Positions 42,103 through 50,020 of a stretch of DNA of 64,000 bases are shown in pieces; the first letter of the stretch is position 1, and every line of letters begins with the position of its first letter. Source of the DNA: Nocardia miyunensis NBRC 108239 (GTDB lineage Bacteria; Actinomycetota; Actinomycetes; Mycobacteriales; Mycobacteriaceae); assembly GCF_001613065.1 (NCBI RefSeq), contig NZ_BDBQ01000073.1, positions 1-64,000 on the forward strand. The letters are read 5' to 3'. Below the pieces are notes generated by a model. That model ran no database searches and had not been told where the DNA came from. It saw only the letters and a list, made by a program, of their open reading frames with translations. The position numbers were made by a program, and so were the translations under genes.

Positions 42103-43902
42103 GTGAGCACCACAAATCCCCCAATCCCCGACGCCACCGCCGAACCGCCCACTGAATCAACCACCGCCGCGAGCGACGATTCCCAGGTCACACGACCGAG
42201 CGCACAGGCAGATGCAGCGCTCGCCGATGATCATGCATCGCTGTCGAAGAGCACACCGCATGCCGATCAGGCGAACGGCCCGCACACTGCGCCGATCGGC
42301 ACCTCGCCCGAGGGGCACCCTGGCGAACCGCTCGAGCAGCCAACCGGGTCGATCGCGACCGCGGGCGTCGCATGCGAGACTCCGGCGGACGCCGATCTGG
42401 ATGCTGCACAGGACGTCACGTCGAACACCACGGCGAGATCGGTTGAACCGTTTGCCGCGCGGGCGAATTCGCGCAACGCACTGGTAGCGCTGGCGATGCG
42501 GTTGCACTTCTATGCCGGGGTGTTCGTCGGGCCGTTCATTCTGATCGCGGCGCTGACGGGGGCGTTGTACTCGATTTCGCCGACCGTCGAGTCGATCGTG
42601 AATCGCGGTCTGCTGCATGTTGATTCGAGTGGCCCGGCGCGGCCGCTGGCGGATCAGGTGGCGGCGGCTACCGCTCAGGAGCCGAAACTTGTTCTGGCGG
42701 CGGTTGATCCGGCACAGCATGCGCGAGACACGACTCGGGTGCTGTTCAGCGATCCCTTGTTGGGTGAGTCCGAGAAACGTGCCGTGTTCGTGGATCCCGT
42801 GACCGCGAAGCCGGTCGGCGCGAGTGTGGTGTACGGCAGTACGGGGGCGTTGCCGCTGCGGACGTGGATCGATCAGTTGCATCGGAATCTCCATCTGGGA
42901 CAGCCCGGTCGGCTGTACAGCGAGACGGCCGCGTCCTGGCTGTGGGTGGTCGCGCTGGCCGGGCTGGTGGTGTGGATGCGCAGGGCGGGCGCGCGATACC
43001 GAGGGCTGCGGCGGCTGACGTGGCCGGATCTCGGCCGCAAGGGACGTCTGCGCACGATGAATTGGCATGCGGCAGTGGGAGTGTGGGTGCTGGTGCCGCT
43101 GCTTTTCCTGTCCGCGACCGGCATGACCTGGTCGACGTACGCAGGCGCGCATGTCGACGCGCTCAGAGCCCGGTTGAGCTGGACGACGCCGTCGGTGAGC
43201 ACCGCGCTGCCGGGATCGGGCACGAAACCGGGAACCACATCGAGCATGCCCGGCATGGACATGCCTGGGATGGATATGCCGGGCATGAGTATGCCGGGCA
43301 TGGACATGTCCTCGGGCACCTCCGGCGGAATGCAGCCCCCTTCCACCGACCGAATCGCCCAGGTGGACAAGGTATTCGCGGTAGCGCGCGGCCACCACGT
43401 CGACGGACCGGTCGAAATCACCATCCCGGCAGCGGATCACACGGCATTCGTGGTGAAGGAACGCCGAATCTCCGGCGTACTCACCCAGGACGCGATCGCC
43501 GTCGACGGCGTCACCGGCGACGTCACCGACACCGTGCGCTACGCCGATTGGCCGCTGATGGCCAAGCTCGCGAACTGGGGCATCGCCCTGCACATGGGCA
43601 TGATGTTCGGCCTCGCCAATCAGTTGTTGCTCCTGCTGACGATGATCGCCCTGATCACCGTCGTCGTGCGCGGCTACCTGATGTGGTGGCGCCGCCGCCC
43701 CCAGCGCACGCCCCGATTCCCCTTCGGCACGCCCCCGCGACGCGGTGTCCTACGCGAAATCCACCCGGCAATTCTCGCAGGACTACTCGTGATCGCCGCC
43801 GCCATCGGATGGTTCGCCCCCATGCTCGGCATCACTTTGCTCGGCTTCCTGATCATCGACATCGCAATCGGTGCGGTGCGACACCTGCGCACGACCACTT
43901 GA
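42103..43902 (+). CDS. PepSY-associated membrane protein with Met-rich copper-type loop
   Basis: A 599-residue membrane protein of the PepSY_TM family (PiuB-like). A Ser/Thr/Asp-rich cytoplasmic start of about 120 residues precedes the first helix (LHFYAGVFVGPFILIAALTG). Further helices are WLWVVALAGLVVWMRRAG, VGVWVLVPLLFLSATGMTW, NQLLLLLTMIALITVVVRGY and the last two near the C-terminus (AAAIGWFAPMLGITLLGFLI). Between them, residues about 381-403 hold repeats of MPGMDMPGM type, four to five copies, typical of periplasmic Cu(I) binding. HRNLHLGQPGRLYSETAA is family-typical. GTG 42103 has GGAG before it. A role in copper handling or copper-linked reduction is likely but unproven. Confidence 0.82.
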   Translation: MSTTNPPIPDATAEPPTESTTAASDDSQVTRPSAQADAALADDHASLSKSTPHADQANGPHTAPIGTSPEGHPGEPLEQPTGSIATAGVACETPADADLDAAQDVTSNTTARSVEPFAARANSRNALVALAMRLHFYAGVFVGPFILIAALTGALYSISPTVESIVNRGLLHVDSSGPARPLADQVAAATAQEPKLVLAAVDPAQHARDTTRVLFSDPLLGESEKRAVFVDPVTAKPVGASVVYGSTGALPLRTWIDQLHRNLHLGQPGRLYSETAASWLWVVALAGLVVWMRRAGARYRGLRRLTWPDLGRKGRLRTMNWHAAVGVWVLVPLLFLSATGMTWSTYAGAHVDALRARLSWTTPSVSTALPGSGTKPGTTSSMPGMDMPGMDMPGMSMPGMDMSSGTSGGMQPPSTDRIAQVDKVFAVARGHHVDGPVEITIPAADHTAFVVKERRISGVLTQDAIAVDGVTGDVTDTVRYADWPLMAKLANWGIALHMGMMFGLANQLLLLLTMIALITVVVRGYLMWWRRRPQRTPRFPFGTPPRRGVLREIHPAILAGLLVIAAAIGWFAPMLGITLLGFLIIDIAIGAVRHLRTTT

Positions 43903-44160
43903 CCTGATCGTCGCAGGGCGCGACCTCACGACCCGCCGGAAGCTCAGGGCGGTGGCCATCACCCACGCGATGGCCACCGCCGCTGCGGGCTTTCGCGAGC
44001 CCAGCCAGCGCACGATCGCCAACTCCGGCTGAAGCAGCCGCCGACGTCGGTCACGTTGAGGCGGGCCGTGTTCCACCTTCTGGAAGTTCAGCCCTTCGAG
44101 GTCGACGCCCAGTGCGTCGAGGCAGGCGGCGCTGATCTGGGCGAAGCACTAGTCCCAGAG
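43903..44160 (-). pseudogene. Possible gene remnant between PepSY gene and isomerase-like gene
   Basis: No intact gene. The minus-strand frame gives CFAQISAACLDALGVDLEGL then NFQKVEHGPPQR, which looks like the end or middle of a real protein, and further on RRLLQPELAIVRWLGSRKPA. No start codon or ribosome site is nearby and I do not recognise a family. It may be a decayed fragment. Confidence 0.25.
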
Positions 44161-44778
44161 TCACGCGCCGATGCGGTCGGCCAGGATTTTCCGGCCGGGG
44201 CCGGTGAGTTCACCGAGGACGCTGGGGCGGCCGGTGATGGCCAGGAGTAGGGCTTCGCCGGTGCCGGTCACCTCCGGACCGGTGCCGTGCGACCAGTCGA
44301 TGTCGTTGGCGTGCAGGCGAAGTCCGCGGATTCGGTGCCATGCTCCGAGTCGTGGATTGGGGAGCGTGGCGTCCAGGACACGAGTCAATCGATCGGTCGG
44401 GATCTGCCGTGGGATACCCAGGGGGCGGCGGATGTCCTGGTGGTGGATGGTGCCGTCGACCAATGCGATCATGCCGCCGAATCCGGCGGTGAGGCCGCGC
44501 GGCACCAGATGCTCGCCGAGGAATTGCAGAAGCTGTTCGGGGCCGAGCAAGCTGAACTCTCGTACACCAACGTCGTTGGCGTACAGAAACTTTCCCTTGG
44601 CGAAGCGCCGAAGCAGACCCCAGCGCCCGAGTTCCTCGTAACTGATCATGTGCGCCACCACATCTCGGATCCGCCAGTCCTTGCAGAGGGAGGGCTGCTC
44701 CCACTGTTCGGGCGTGAGCGTGGCGAGGAATTCGGCCAGATCGGCTCGCTCGAGGCGAGCCATCTCCATATCGTTCAC
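44161..44778 (-). CDS. Mycothiol-dependent maleylpyruvate-isomerase-family protein
   Basis: A 205-residue protein of the MDMPI/DinB-like fold (TIGR03083 type). The N-terminal four-helix bundle has MARLERADLAEFLATLTPEQ and WEQPSLCKDWRIRDVVAHMI, with the typical W-xxPS-C-xxW-xxRDVVAH pattern where His and Asp bind metal, and IHHQDIRRPLGIPR gives the second HxxD ligand set. The GTG start overlaps the stop of the upstream SRPBCC gene, so the arsR-SRPBCC-isomerase genes form one operon. Family members act with mycothiol; the substrate here is unknown. Confidence 0.82.
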   Translation of the reverse strand: MNDMEMARLERADLAEFLATLTPEQWEQPSLCKDWRIRDVVAHMISYEELGRWGLLRRFAKGKFLYANDVGVREFSLLGPEQLLQFLGEHLVPRGLTAGFGGMIALVDGTIHHQDIRRPLGIPRQIPTDRLTRVLDATLPNPRLGAWHRIRGLRLHANDIDWSHGTGPEVTGTGEALLLAITGRPSVLGELTGPGRKILADRIGA

Positions 44779-45273
44779 GCGGGATCGCCTCCCGTGGAAC
44801 TGTTTTCGGCGGTCTTGGCGAACAGCTCCAGCAGCGTGCTCCAGCCGCCGCCCTGCTCGGTGATGGTCCGCGCGATGGCCTCGCCTGCGACGAGACGATC
44901 CGGGTGACGATGTTCCAGCGTCACCGTGGTGCCGTAATCATCTGCGGCGAAACGGATTTCGACTTCGCTTGCCCGCGCCGGATCCGGGTCGAACTGCCAG
45001 TGCCCGTTGATCTGCCAGGTCACCACCAGCCGATGCGGCGGCTCCCATTCCAGTACCCGGCCCCAATCACATTCGACGCCGTCCACACCCCGCTCGTACC
45101 AGCGCCCGCCGACGCTCGGCTCGAGAAATCACATCGGCCACTTCGGACCGCCCGATGTGATATCCCGAGGGCCACCAGCTGCCGAACGACTCGGTGAAGA
45201 ATGCGAACGCGCGGTCGAGCGGCAGGGCGACCGTGGCCGCACCCTGCGATATCGGAACAGCGGGTGTGCTCAT
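44775..45273 (-). pseudogene. SRPBCC (AHSA1-like) protein, frameshifted
   Basis: The gene starts MSTPAVPISQGAATVALPLD right at the arsR stop and reads normally to SGYHIGRSEVADVI. The frame then changes: the continuation EPSVGGRWYERGVDGVECDW and RVLEWEPPHRLVVTWQINGH is in another frame and runs to the stop at 44775. The break is at an AAA (45126-45128; TTT on the coding strand). Removing one base restores DVILEPSVGGRW, which is the family sequence. Either a true one-base insertion or a sequencing error. The family binds hydrophobic ligands in a helix-grip fold; such genes are typically paired with arsR. Confidence 0.85.
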
Positions 45274-45605
45274 CAGGGACTCTCCTGTTCGGGATCGGTA
45301 ACCGCAGCGTCGGCGGTCTTCTGAAAAGCGGTGAGCGCGTCGTCCCAGATCCGTTGGAAATACGCCTGAATCGCGGCGAGCCCCTCCGGATTGATCCGGT
45401 AGATGCGCCGCGTGCCCTCGGGCGTGGCCACCACCAACCCGCCGTCCCGCAACACCCGCAGATGTTGCGACACCGCTTGCCGGGTGATCGGCAGCGACTC
45501 CGCGAGCTCCCCCACCGACGACGGCCGCCGAGCCAGACGCTCGAAGATCGCCTGCCGCATCGGATCGCCCAGAATCGCCAGATCCACATCTCTGAAAGCG
45601 GACAC
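45273..45605 (-). CDS. ArsR-family transcriptional regulator
   Basis: A 110-residue winged-helix regulator. The DNA-binding core is VDLAILGDPMRQAIFERLAR, SSVGELAESLPITRQAVSQH and LRVLRDGGLVVATPEGTRRI. No metal-binding Cys motif (ELCVCDL) is present, so it is not a classic arsenic sensor; it belongs to the group paired with SRPBCC proteins. GTG 45605 starts it, lying inside an inverted repeat of the promoter, so the message may be nearly leaderless and autoregulated. It overlaps the SRPBCC gene by three bases. Confidence 0.9.
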   Translation of the reverse strand: MSAFRDVDLAILGDPMRQAIFERLARRPSSVGELAESLPITRQAVSQHLRVLRDGGLVVATPEGTRRIYRINPEGLAAIQAYFQRIWDDALTAFQKTADAAVTDPEQESP

Positions 45606-45629
45606 GTACGTAAGTGTACGCTTTCAGAG
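45590..45629. promoter_or_regulatory. Inverted repeat across the arsR start codon
   Basis: CTCTGAAAGCG (45590-45600) and CGCTTTCAGAG (45619-45629) are perfect 11-base arms separated by 18 bases; inside lie ACACGTACG and AAGTGT. The arsR start codon (45603-45605) is within the repeat and the left arm encodes its residues 2-5. This is a likely autoregulatory operator. Confidence 0.75.
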
Positions 45630-45648
45630 CATGGTGGCAAGTGGTTCC

Positions 45649-45885
45649 TTACTCCGGAATACGCTGCTCGAGGCGGCTGCCGCGACCCATCGTGACCGAC
45701 ATGATGTCGCTGGGCGCGTCCAGTTCGATGCGGTGCCAACGGCCGCGCGGGACGATGACGGCGGTTCCGGCCGACACTACGCATTCCCTTTCGGGTTCAT
45801 CCGGCCGTCCCGCACGGAAGCAGAGGCGGATGCCGCCGGTCAGACAGGCGACGATCTCCTCCGCGTGGGGACTCGAATCGCCTCA
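45649..45885 (-). pseudogene. Truncated cupin-domain protein
   Basis: The minus strand translates as SPHAEEIVACLTGGIRLCFR, then VVSAGTAVIVPRGRWHRIEL and DAPSDIMSVTMGRGSRLEQR ending IPE and a stop. The pattern H-x-E-E-I ... P-x-G-x-W-H is a cupin. An in-frame TGA interrupts the frame at 45883-45885; before it the same frame continues as GAVDIESIEIVWT, but the N-terminus is lost. Non-functional remnant. Confidence 0.6.
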
Positions 45886-45891
45886 CGTCCA

Positions 45892-46098
45892 GACGATCTC
45901 GATGCTCTCGATGTCTACTGCACCGCCGGTTCGCTGCGCCGATCAGCGGACCTGTTACACCTACATCACAGCTCCCTCGTCCGACGGCTCGAAAACCTCG
46001 GCAGATCAATGAGTTTCAACCTCACCGATCCAGCAGGACTCATGCGAGCCGGACTCGCCCTGACACTGTGGAGATTGCTCGGCGATGGGCACGGTTGA
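45892..46098 (+). pseudogene. C-terminal fragment of a PucR/CdaR-type helix-turn-helix regulator
   Basis: The plus strand translates as DDLDALDVYCTAGSLRRSAD, LLHLHHSSLVRRLENLG and LTDPAGLMRAGLALTLWRLL. It matches the C-terminal HTH_30 domain of PucR-like regulators (GSLRxxAxxLxxHxxTVRYRL then DPxxRxxLxLALRL). The preceding domains are absent and the upstream DNA belongs to the antisense cupin remnant, so only the last 65 residues survive. A true small regulator is possible but unlikely. Confidence 0.55.
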
Positions 46099-46141
46099 CA
46101 GTTCACAACCGTCCGGCAGGCCGCTGTGCGACGGAGCGCAG

Positions 46142-46534
46142 TCACTCGATCGGCCTGCCGGGTATGTGACGTCGACGATGTGCTCTCAACGCCTCGTAGG
46201 AACCGGGCGTTCGATGGGTGTACGTTTCCGGAGCACCGCTGGAGTGCCCGCACAGGGCGATGATCTGTAAACCGTTGGTGAGCAAGAAAGTTGCTTCCAG
46301 ATCGAGGTGTTCCAAATCGGGGACGAAGATGGCTTCGCAGTTGTGCCCCAGGGTTTCGTGCAGGAGGCGGTACATGCGAGCGTCGTCGCGGGCGGTGAAC
46401 CAGATCGTGCGGTCCACGGTGTAGCCGAAGCGGCGGGCCAGCGACTTACATTGTGTCTCATGCCATTGCCAGCAGGGCGACAGATCCTTGCGGTAATAGA
46501 TCAGCGCCTTGGGCGGCGGCTCGATGAACCTCAC
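46142..46534 (-). CDS. Conserved hypothetical protein in an XRE-linked cluster
   Basis: A 130-residue protein, not recognised. It begins MRFIEPPPKALIYYRKDLSP and has WHETQCKSLARRFGYTVDRT, MYRLLHETLGHNCEAIFVPD and LEHLDLEATFLLTNGLQIIA. The alternation of a Tyr-Arg start, a central 'Q...LARRFGY' helix and an 'aIfVpdl.Hl' strand recalls the resolvase N-terminal fold (YxRxS...Q...C...G), but the catalytic Ser is not in place. It lies 28 bases downstream of a winged-helix gene and may form an operon with it, divergent from the XRE gene. Probably a DNA-linked accessory protein; low certainty. Confidence 0.6.
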   Translation of the reverse strand: MRFIEPPPKALIYYRKDLSPCWQWHETQCKSLARRFGYTVDRTIWFTARDDARMYRLLHETLGHNCEAIFVPDLEHLDLEATFLLTNGLQIIALCGHSSGAPETYTHRTPGSYEALRAHRRRHIPGRPIE

Positions 46535-46562
46535 CGCGCCACCTCACGATGCGCATCCGCTG

Positions 46563-46925
46563 TCACCGCAACCGAATCCAAGACAGCGGCTTGCCAATAC
46601 CCTTGGCCCGCAACGGCTCCTGCGGCAGTGCTCCGTAAGGAGGATTCTCGGTCGCCAGCACCGCGCGGCCCGTATCGGTGATCTCGAACCGATCCACACC
46701 CCCGATTCGCGAGACCTTCCGCACCAGGAACCGTCCGGAAAGTATCGCCAACGCACGCCGAGTCTCGTTGCGCCGCAACCCCGCCGACTCCGCAACCCGT
46801 CGCTCGGCAACCATCCCACCCCAGTTCAACACCCGCAGCACCCGAGCCTGCGCCACGTTCAGGGTTCGTTCTCGCTGATCCACACGAAGCAGATTGCTAG
46901 CGAAAGGTGCATCGCGATACGACAA
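46563..46925 (-). CDS. Winged-helix DNA-binding-like protein
   Basis: A 120-residue protein with a likely winged helix: LNVAQARVLRVLNWGGMVAE, RRVAESAGLRRNETRRALAI and LSGRFLVRKVSRIGGVDRFE, then ITDTGRAVLA. This is MarR-like in layout, with the T-D-x-GRAVLA end typical of such wings. TTG 46925 is the probable start with AGGAG ten bases before; an ATG nearby is out of frame and gives only 22 codons. It is divergent from the XRE gene at 47051. Confidence 0.65.
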   Translation of the reverse strand: MSYRDAPFASNLLRVDQRERTLNVAQARVLRVLNWGGMVAERRVAESAGLRRNETRRALAILSGRFLVRKVSRIGGVDRFEITDTGRAVLATENPPYGALPQEPLRAKGIGKPLSWIRLR

Positions 46926-47050
46926 CGCATGAGATCTCCTAGGAAAAAGTGGAACTACCTGCGAAGATCCCGATCGCGTCCTAGAATCCGTCCCGGAGCG
47001 GGACGATATTCAGCAAAAATCGGGACGCCTGATCATGGGGGTTTACAGGA

Positions 47051-47293
47051 ATGCCGACCAGGCAACGCACTGTCCAACCGGACACGACGTTAACTCGCCG
47101 CCGACTGGGCAAGGCCCTACGCGAGGCCCGCGAAGCATCGGGGTACAGCCTCGCACTGCTGGCCGACGGCCTTGAAGGTTTCAGTAAGTCGGCCCTCAGC
47201 CGTTTGGAACGAGGCGAGACCGAGAAGATCAAACCTATAGAGGTCGAGTACATCGCTCGGTTCTTGCAGATGCCGGAAGAGCGGAGTGCTTAG
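47051..47293 (+). CDS. XRE-family helix-turn-helix protein, truncated
   Basis: An 80-residue protein with an HTH domain: RRRLGKALREAREASGYSLA, LLADGLEGFSKSALSRLERG and ETEKIKPIEVEYIARFLQMP. In actinobacteria this domain usually begins a protein of about 280 residues with a DUF5753 domain. Here it stops after MPEERSA, and the following DNA encodes the end of a DUF397 protein, so a deletion removed the rest. Start ATG has AGGA before it. The HTH itself is complete and could still bind DNA. Confidence 0.7.
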   Translation: MPTRQRTVQPDTTLTRRRLGKALREAREASGYSLALLADGLEGFSKSALSRLERGETEKIKPIEVEYIARFLQMPEERSA

Positions 47294-47433
47294 AGGTTGC
47301 TCGACTCGCGGCCGGTCGGATCGGCGTGCGCGACTCGAAGAACCCCGACGGCCCGGCACTCGTCTTCACCCCCGACGAGTGGACATCGTTCACCGCTGGC
47401 ATCCGAGCCGGAGTGTTCGACTCACCCGCCTGA
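47293..47433 (+). pseudogene. DUF397 C-terminal remnant
   Basis: The frame EVARLAAGRIGVRDSKNPDG, PALVFTPDEWTSFTAGIRAG and VFDSPA plus stop is the C-terminal half of a DUF397 protein (VRDSKxPxGPxLxFTPxEWxAFxxGxxxGEFD). The start is gone and it follows the XRE stop directly in another frame. XRE and DUF397 genes are normally neighbours, so one deletion fused the two genes. Confidence 0.75.
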
Positions 47434-48012
47434 TCACGATCGCCCCTGGGACTCCGCGACGGCCTGCACTTCGGTGAGTGTTCGCCGCGCGAGCTCACCG
47501 AACTCGTCGTCGTTGGCCGGGTCGCTCCAGCGCTCGTAGGCGATCTTCCAGGCGACCCCGCACAGTTCGGCGGCGACGCGGGCGGTCAGGTCGGGAACGC
47601 CTCGGCGCTCGAGCGCGTCGATCATTGCTGCGGTGAGGCCGAGTCCTTTGAGCGCCTCGCGTTCTCGCAGTTCGGGGTGGGCGGCGATCACGGCCTGTCT
47701 GCGGGCGGCGAACTCGCGACGTTCAGGAGGGAAAGCTTCTCTGCCGATCACGTCGAGGGCATGCGCTACCGCGTCGAGCGGGCCTGCCTCGGGCGGAGCC
47801 TCGGCGATCCCGTCGGCGACCAGTTCGGCCATCGTGCCGCCGCCGAAAAGCACCTCCCGCTTGTCGGGGAAATGCCTGAAGAAGGTGCTTTTGGTGAGCC
47901 CGGCACGCTCGGCGATCCCAATCACCGTCGTGTTGTCGTAACCCCGCTCCTCGAACAGCTCGAGGGCCGCGACGACGAGTCGCTGTGATGCGTTGGGTTG
48001 CCAGCGAGCCAT
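47434..48012 (-). CDS. TetR-family transcriptional regulator
   Basis: A 192-residue repressor. The HTH part is RLVVAALELFEERGYDNTTV, IGIAERAGLTKSTFFRHFPD and KREVLF. The rest forms the ligand domain with an MFTA-type pattern (LRAxAALxGLGLTAAMIDAL). It is divergent from an oxidoreductase gene, with the operator in between, and its stop touches the end of the DUF397 remnant. Probable target: the oxidoreductase and itself. Ligand unknown. Confidence 0.9.
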   Translation of the reverse strand: MARWQPNASQRLVVAALELFEERGYDNTTVIGIAERAGLTKSTFFRHFPDKREVLFGGGTMAELVADGIAEAPPEAGPLDAVAHALDVIGREAFPPERREFAARRQAVIAAHPELREREALKGLGLTAAMIDALERRGVPDLTARVAAELCGVAWKIAYERWSDPANDDEFGELARRTLTEVQAVAESQGRS

Positions 48013-48025
48013 GGGAACAGTATAG

Positions 48026-48040
48026 CGGGACTTAGTCCCG
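48026..48040. promoter_or_regulatory. TetR operator between the divergent genes
   Basis: CGGGACTTAGTCCCG is a perfect palindrome centred on one T, 14 bases from the tetR start. A related half-site AAGTCCCG follows at 48066-48073 near the oxidoreductase start, so two sites may control both genes. Confidence 0.75.
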
Positions 48041-48095
48041 TCACCCGAGGTATAGTAATGGCACCAAGTCCCGTTACTCTTCTTTGGAGGTCCAC

Positions 48096-49025
48096 ATGAG
48101 CCGAGCCGTCATCTACGAGACGTTCGGAGGTCCCGAGGTACTGGAGCTGCGGGAGGTTCCGGAACCGCACGCCGGTCCGGGCGAGGTCCGCGTCCGCGTC
48201 ACGGCCGCCGGTCTGAATCCCATGGACTGGGGTATTGCCTCGAACCCCCAGGCCGCGGCCCAGTTCGGCATCACCGTGCCGTCCGGCTTCGGGTACGACC
48301 TCGCCGGTGTGGTGGACGAGGTCGGCAGCGGCACAACCGGTTTCGCTGTGGGCGACCGTGTCTACGGCGGTGCGATGGGTCGGGCCGTCGCCGATTTCGC
48401 GGTGGTCGATACGCACGCCGGGGCGGCCGAGATGCTCTGGCATACGCCCGACGGCATCAGCGACGAGGTGGCGGCCACCCTTCCCGTAGCGGGTATGACC
48501 GCCGCCGCCGCGCTGGCGGCGATCGACCTGCGCTCCGGCGACACCCTCCTGATCGGCGGCGCGGCGGGCGGTGTGGGCGTGTTCGCCGTACAGCTCGCGA
48601 AGCTCGCCGGTGCCAGAGTGCTCGGGACGGCCTCGGAAGGCACGTTCGAGTTCCTGCGCGGATTCGGCGCCGAGCCCCTCACCTACGGCCCCGGACTGGC
48701 GGACCGGGTGCGCGCGCTGGCCCCCGAGGGCGTGAGCGCGGCCACCGACCTGTTCGGCACCGAAACCGCCGAAACCGCTCTCGCACTGTGTGTTCCGCCC
48801 GAGCGGATCGCCACCATCGCCGCGGGCCCCACCCCTCCCGGCGGCGTGCGCGCGGTCGGCGGATTCGACGCGAGCCCGGACGCGATGGCTCGTATCACCG
48901 ACGCGATCCTCGCCGGAACGATCACCGTGCCGATCGCCGCGATCTTCCCGATCGAGAAGATTCGCGACGCCGTGACACAACAAGCCGACCGCCACGTCCA
49001 CGGCAAGATCGTGGTCATTCTTTGA
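48096..49025 (+). CDS. Zinc-free quinone oxidoreductase-like NADP dehydrogenase
   Basis: A 309-residue medium-chain dehydrogenase/reductase. The N-terminal part has SRAVIYETFGGPEVLELREV and PGEVRVRVTAAGLNPMDWGI; the cofactor fold has GDTLLIGGAAGGVGVFAVQL with GGAAGGVG. There are no alcohol-dehydrogenase zinc ligands. The C-terminal RDAVTQQADRHVHGKIVVIL is typical of this subgroup. GGAGG lies before ATG 48096. TetR-controlled members often reduce quinones or enones for detoxification; the substrate here is unknown. Confidence 0.9.
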   Translation: MSRAVIYETFGGPEVLELREVPEPHAGPGEVRVRVTAAGLNPMDWGIASNPQAAAQFGITVPSGFGYDLAGVVDEVGSGTTGFAVGDRVYGGAMGRAVADFAVVDTHAGAAEMLWHTPDGISDEVAATLPVAGMTAAAALAAIDLRSGDTLLIGGAAGGVGVFAVQLAKLAGARVLGTASEGTFEFLRGFGAEPLTYGPGLADRVRALAPEGVSAATDLFGTETAETALALCVPPERIATIAAGPTPPGGVRAVGGFDASPDAMARITDAILAGTITVPIAAIFPIEKIRDAVTQQADRHVHGKIVVIL

Positions 49026-49212
49026 TCAGCACGGAATTCCTGGTAGCTCAACTCACGCTGCCCTGTGCTTTCGCGAGCAACTCACAGTTCTGAGCCGCTG
49101 TCGGTTGCGGCGGCGGAAGGTTGCGTCCCGAGCGACGCCACCACCTCGCCGTAGCGGAGCCCTCGATCGCTCGGCCTCCGTACTGCACAGAGTTCTTGCC
49201 GCCCTGGAACGT

Positions 49213-49955
49213 TCAAAAGATGGTCTTGGCCAGGCCGCCGTCGACGTTGATCGTCGTTCCGGTGATGTAGGCGGCCTGGTCGGAGGCGAGGAAGGTGGCG
49301 AGGGCGCCTACCTCGGCGGGGATTCCGAAGCGGCGCATGGGGATTTCGGCGACGTCTTCGGGTTGCGGGCCTTCGGGGTACACCGCGCGCATGCGGTCGG
49401 TCAGGATTCGGCCCGGGGCAATGCAATTGACGGTGACGCCCGCAGGGCCAGGTCGGTGGCCAGGGATTTGAGGTAACCGGCCAGGCCGGGACGGATCGCG
49501 TTCGACAGCGCGATCTGCGGCATCGGCTCCTTGACTCCGCTCGCGGTGATGGCCACGATCCGCCCGGCGGGACTCTGCTCGAGGTGTGGAAATGCCGCGC
49601 GAATCAGGCGAACAGCCGGAAGGTACAGCGATTCCAGGGTGTCGCGCAGATCCTCCGGAGTCACCTGGGACGCGGTCGCCATCGACGGACCACCACTGTT
49701 CCACACCACAATGTCCAGCCCGCCCGCCCACTCCACGGCACGCCCGACGACATCCGCGGCGGTCGAGGGCTCCGAAAGATCACCGGCAACCGGCTGCCCG
49801 CCAATCGGTTCGGCCTGCTCGACCAACACATCCTCGCGCCGGGCGACCATCGTGACCCGCGCGCCTTCCCCAGCCAGCGCCCGGGCAAACCCCAACCCCA
49901 AACCGGACGACGCCCCACACACGATCGCCGACCTACCCGATAGCCCCAAATCCAT
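49213..49955 (-). pseudogene. Short-chain dehydrogenase, frameshifted
   Basis: The 5' part reads MDLGLSGRSAIVCGASSGLG, with GLGFARALAGEGARVTMVAR, VWNSGGPSMATASQVTPEDL and SNAIRPGLAGYLKSLATDLA. At about 49449 the frame breaks: the continuation AGVTVNCIAPGRILTDRMRA, PMRRFGIPAEVGALATFLAS and ITGTTINVDGGLAKTIF is in the next frame. One missing base in the CTGGCCCTGCGGGCG stretch explains it. The catalytic Tyr position reads SNAIRPGL, where YxxxK is expected: Tyr and Lys are replaced by Asn/Arg, as in an SDR subgroup that lacks them, or by mutation. Inactive unless the frameshift is an error. Confidence 0.82.
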
Positions 49956-50020
49956 TGCCCCACTGCCCTTTCGACATGTTTCCCGCACACTACCGCAGCA
50001 CGAGACTCGGACCGCCCGGC

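Noticed and set aside
41534..42160. 208-codon minus-strand frame
   Set aside because: No ribosome site, no family match, Ser/Arg-rich; I could not separate it from chance.
43245..43311. Short repeats that might suggest a CRISPR or tandem repeat locus
   Set aside because: They encode the Met-rich loop of the PepSY protein; there are no spacers. I saw no CRISPR array in the window.
42157..43593. 478-codon minus-strand frame opposite the PepSY gene
   Set aside because: His/Arg-rich antisense frame. The PepSY frame has membrane segments and Met repeats.
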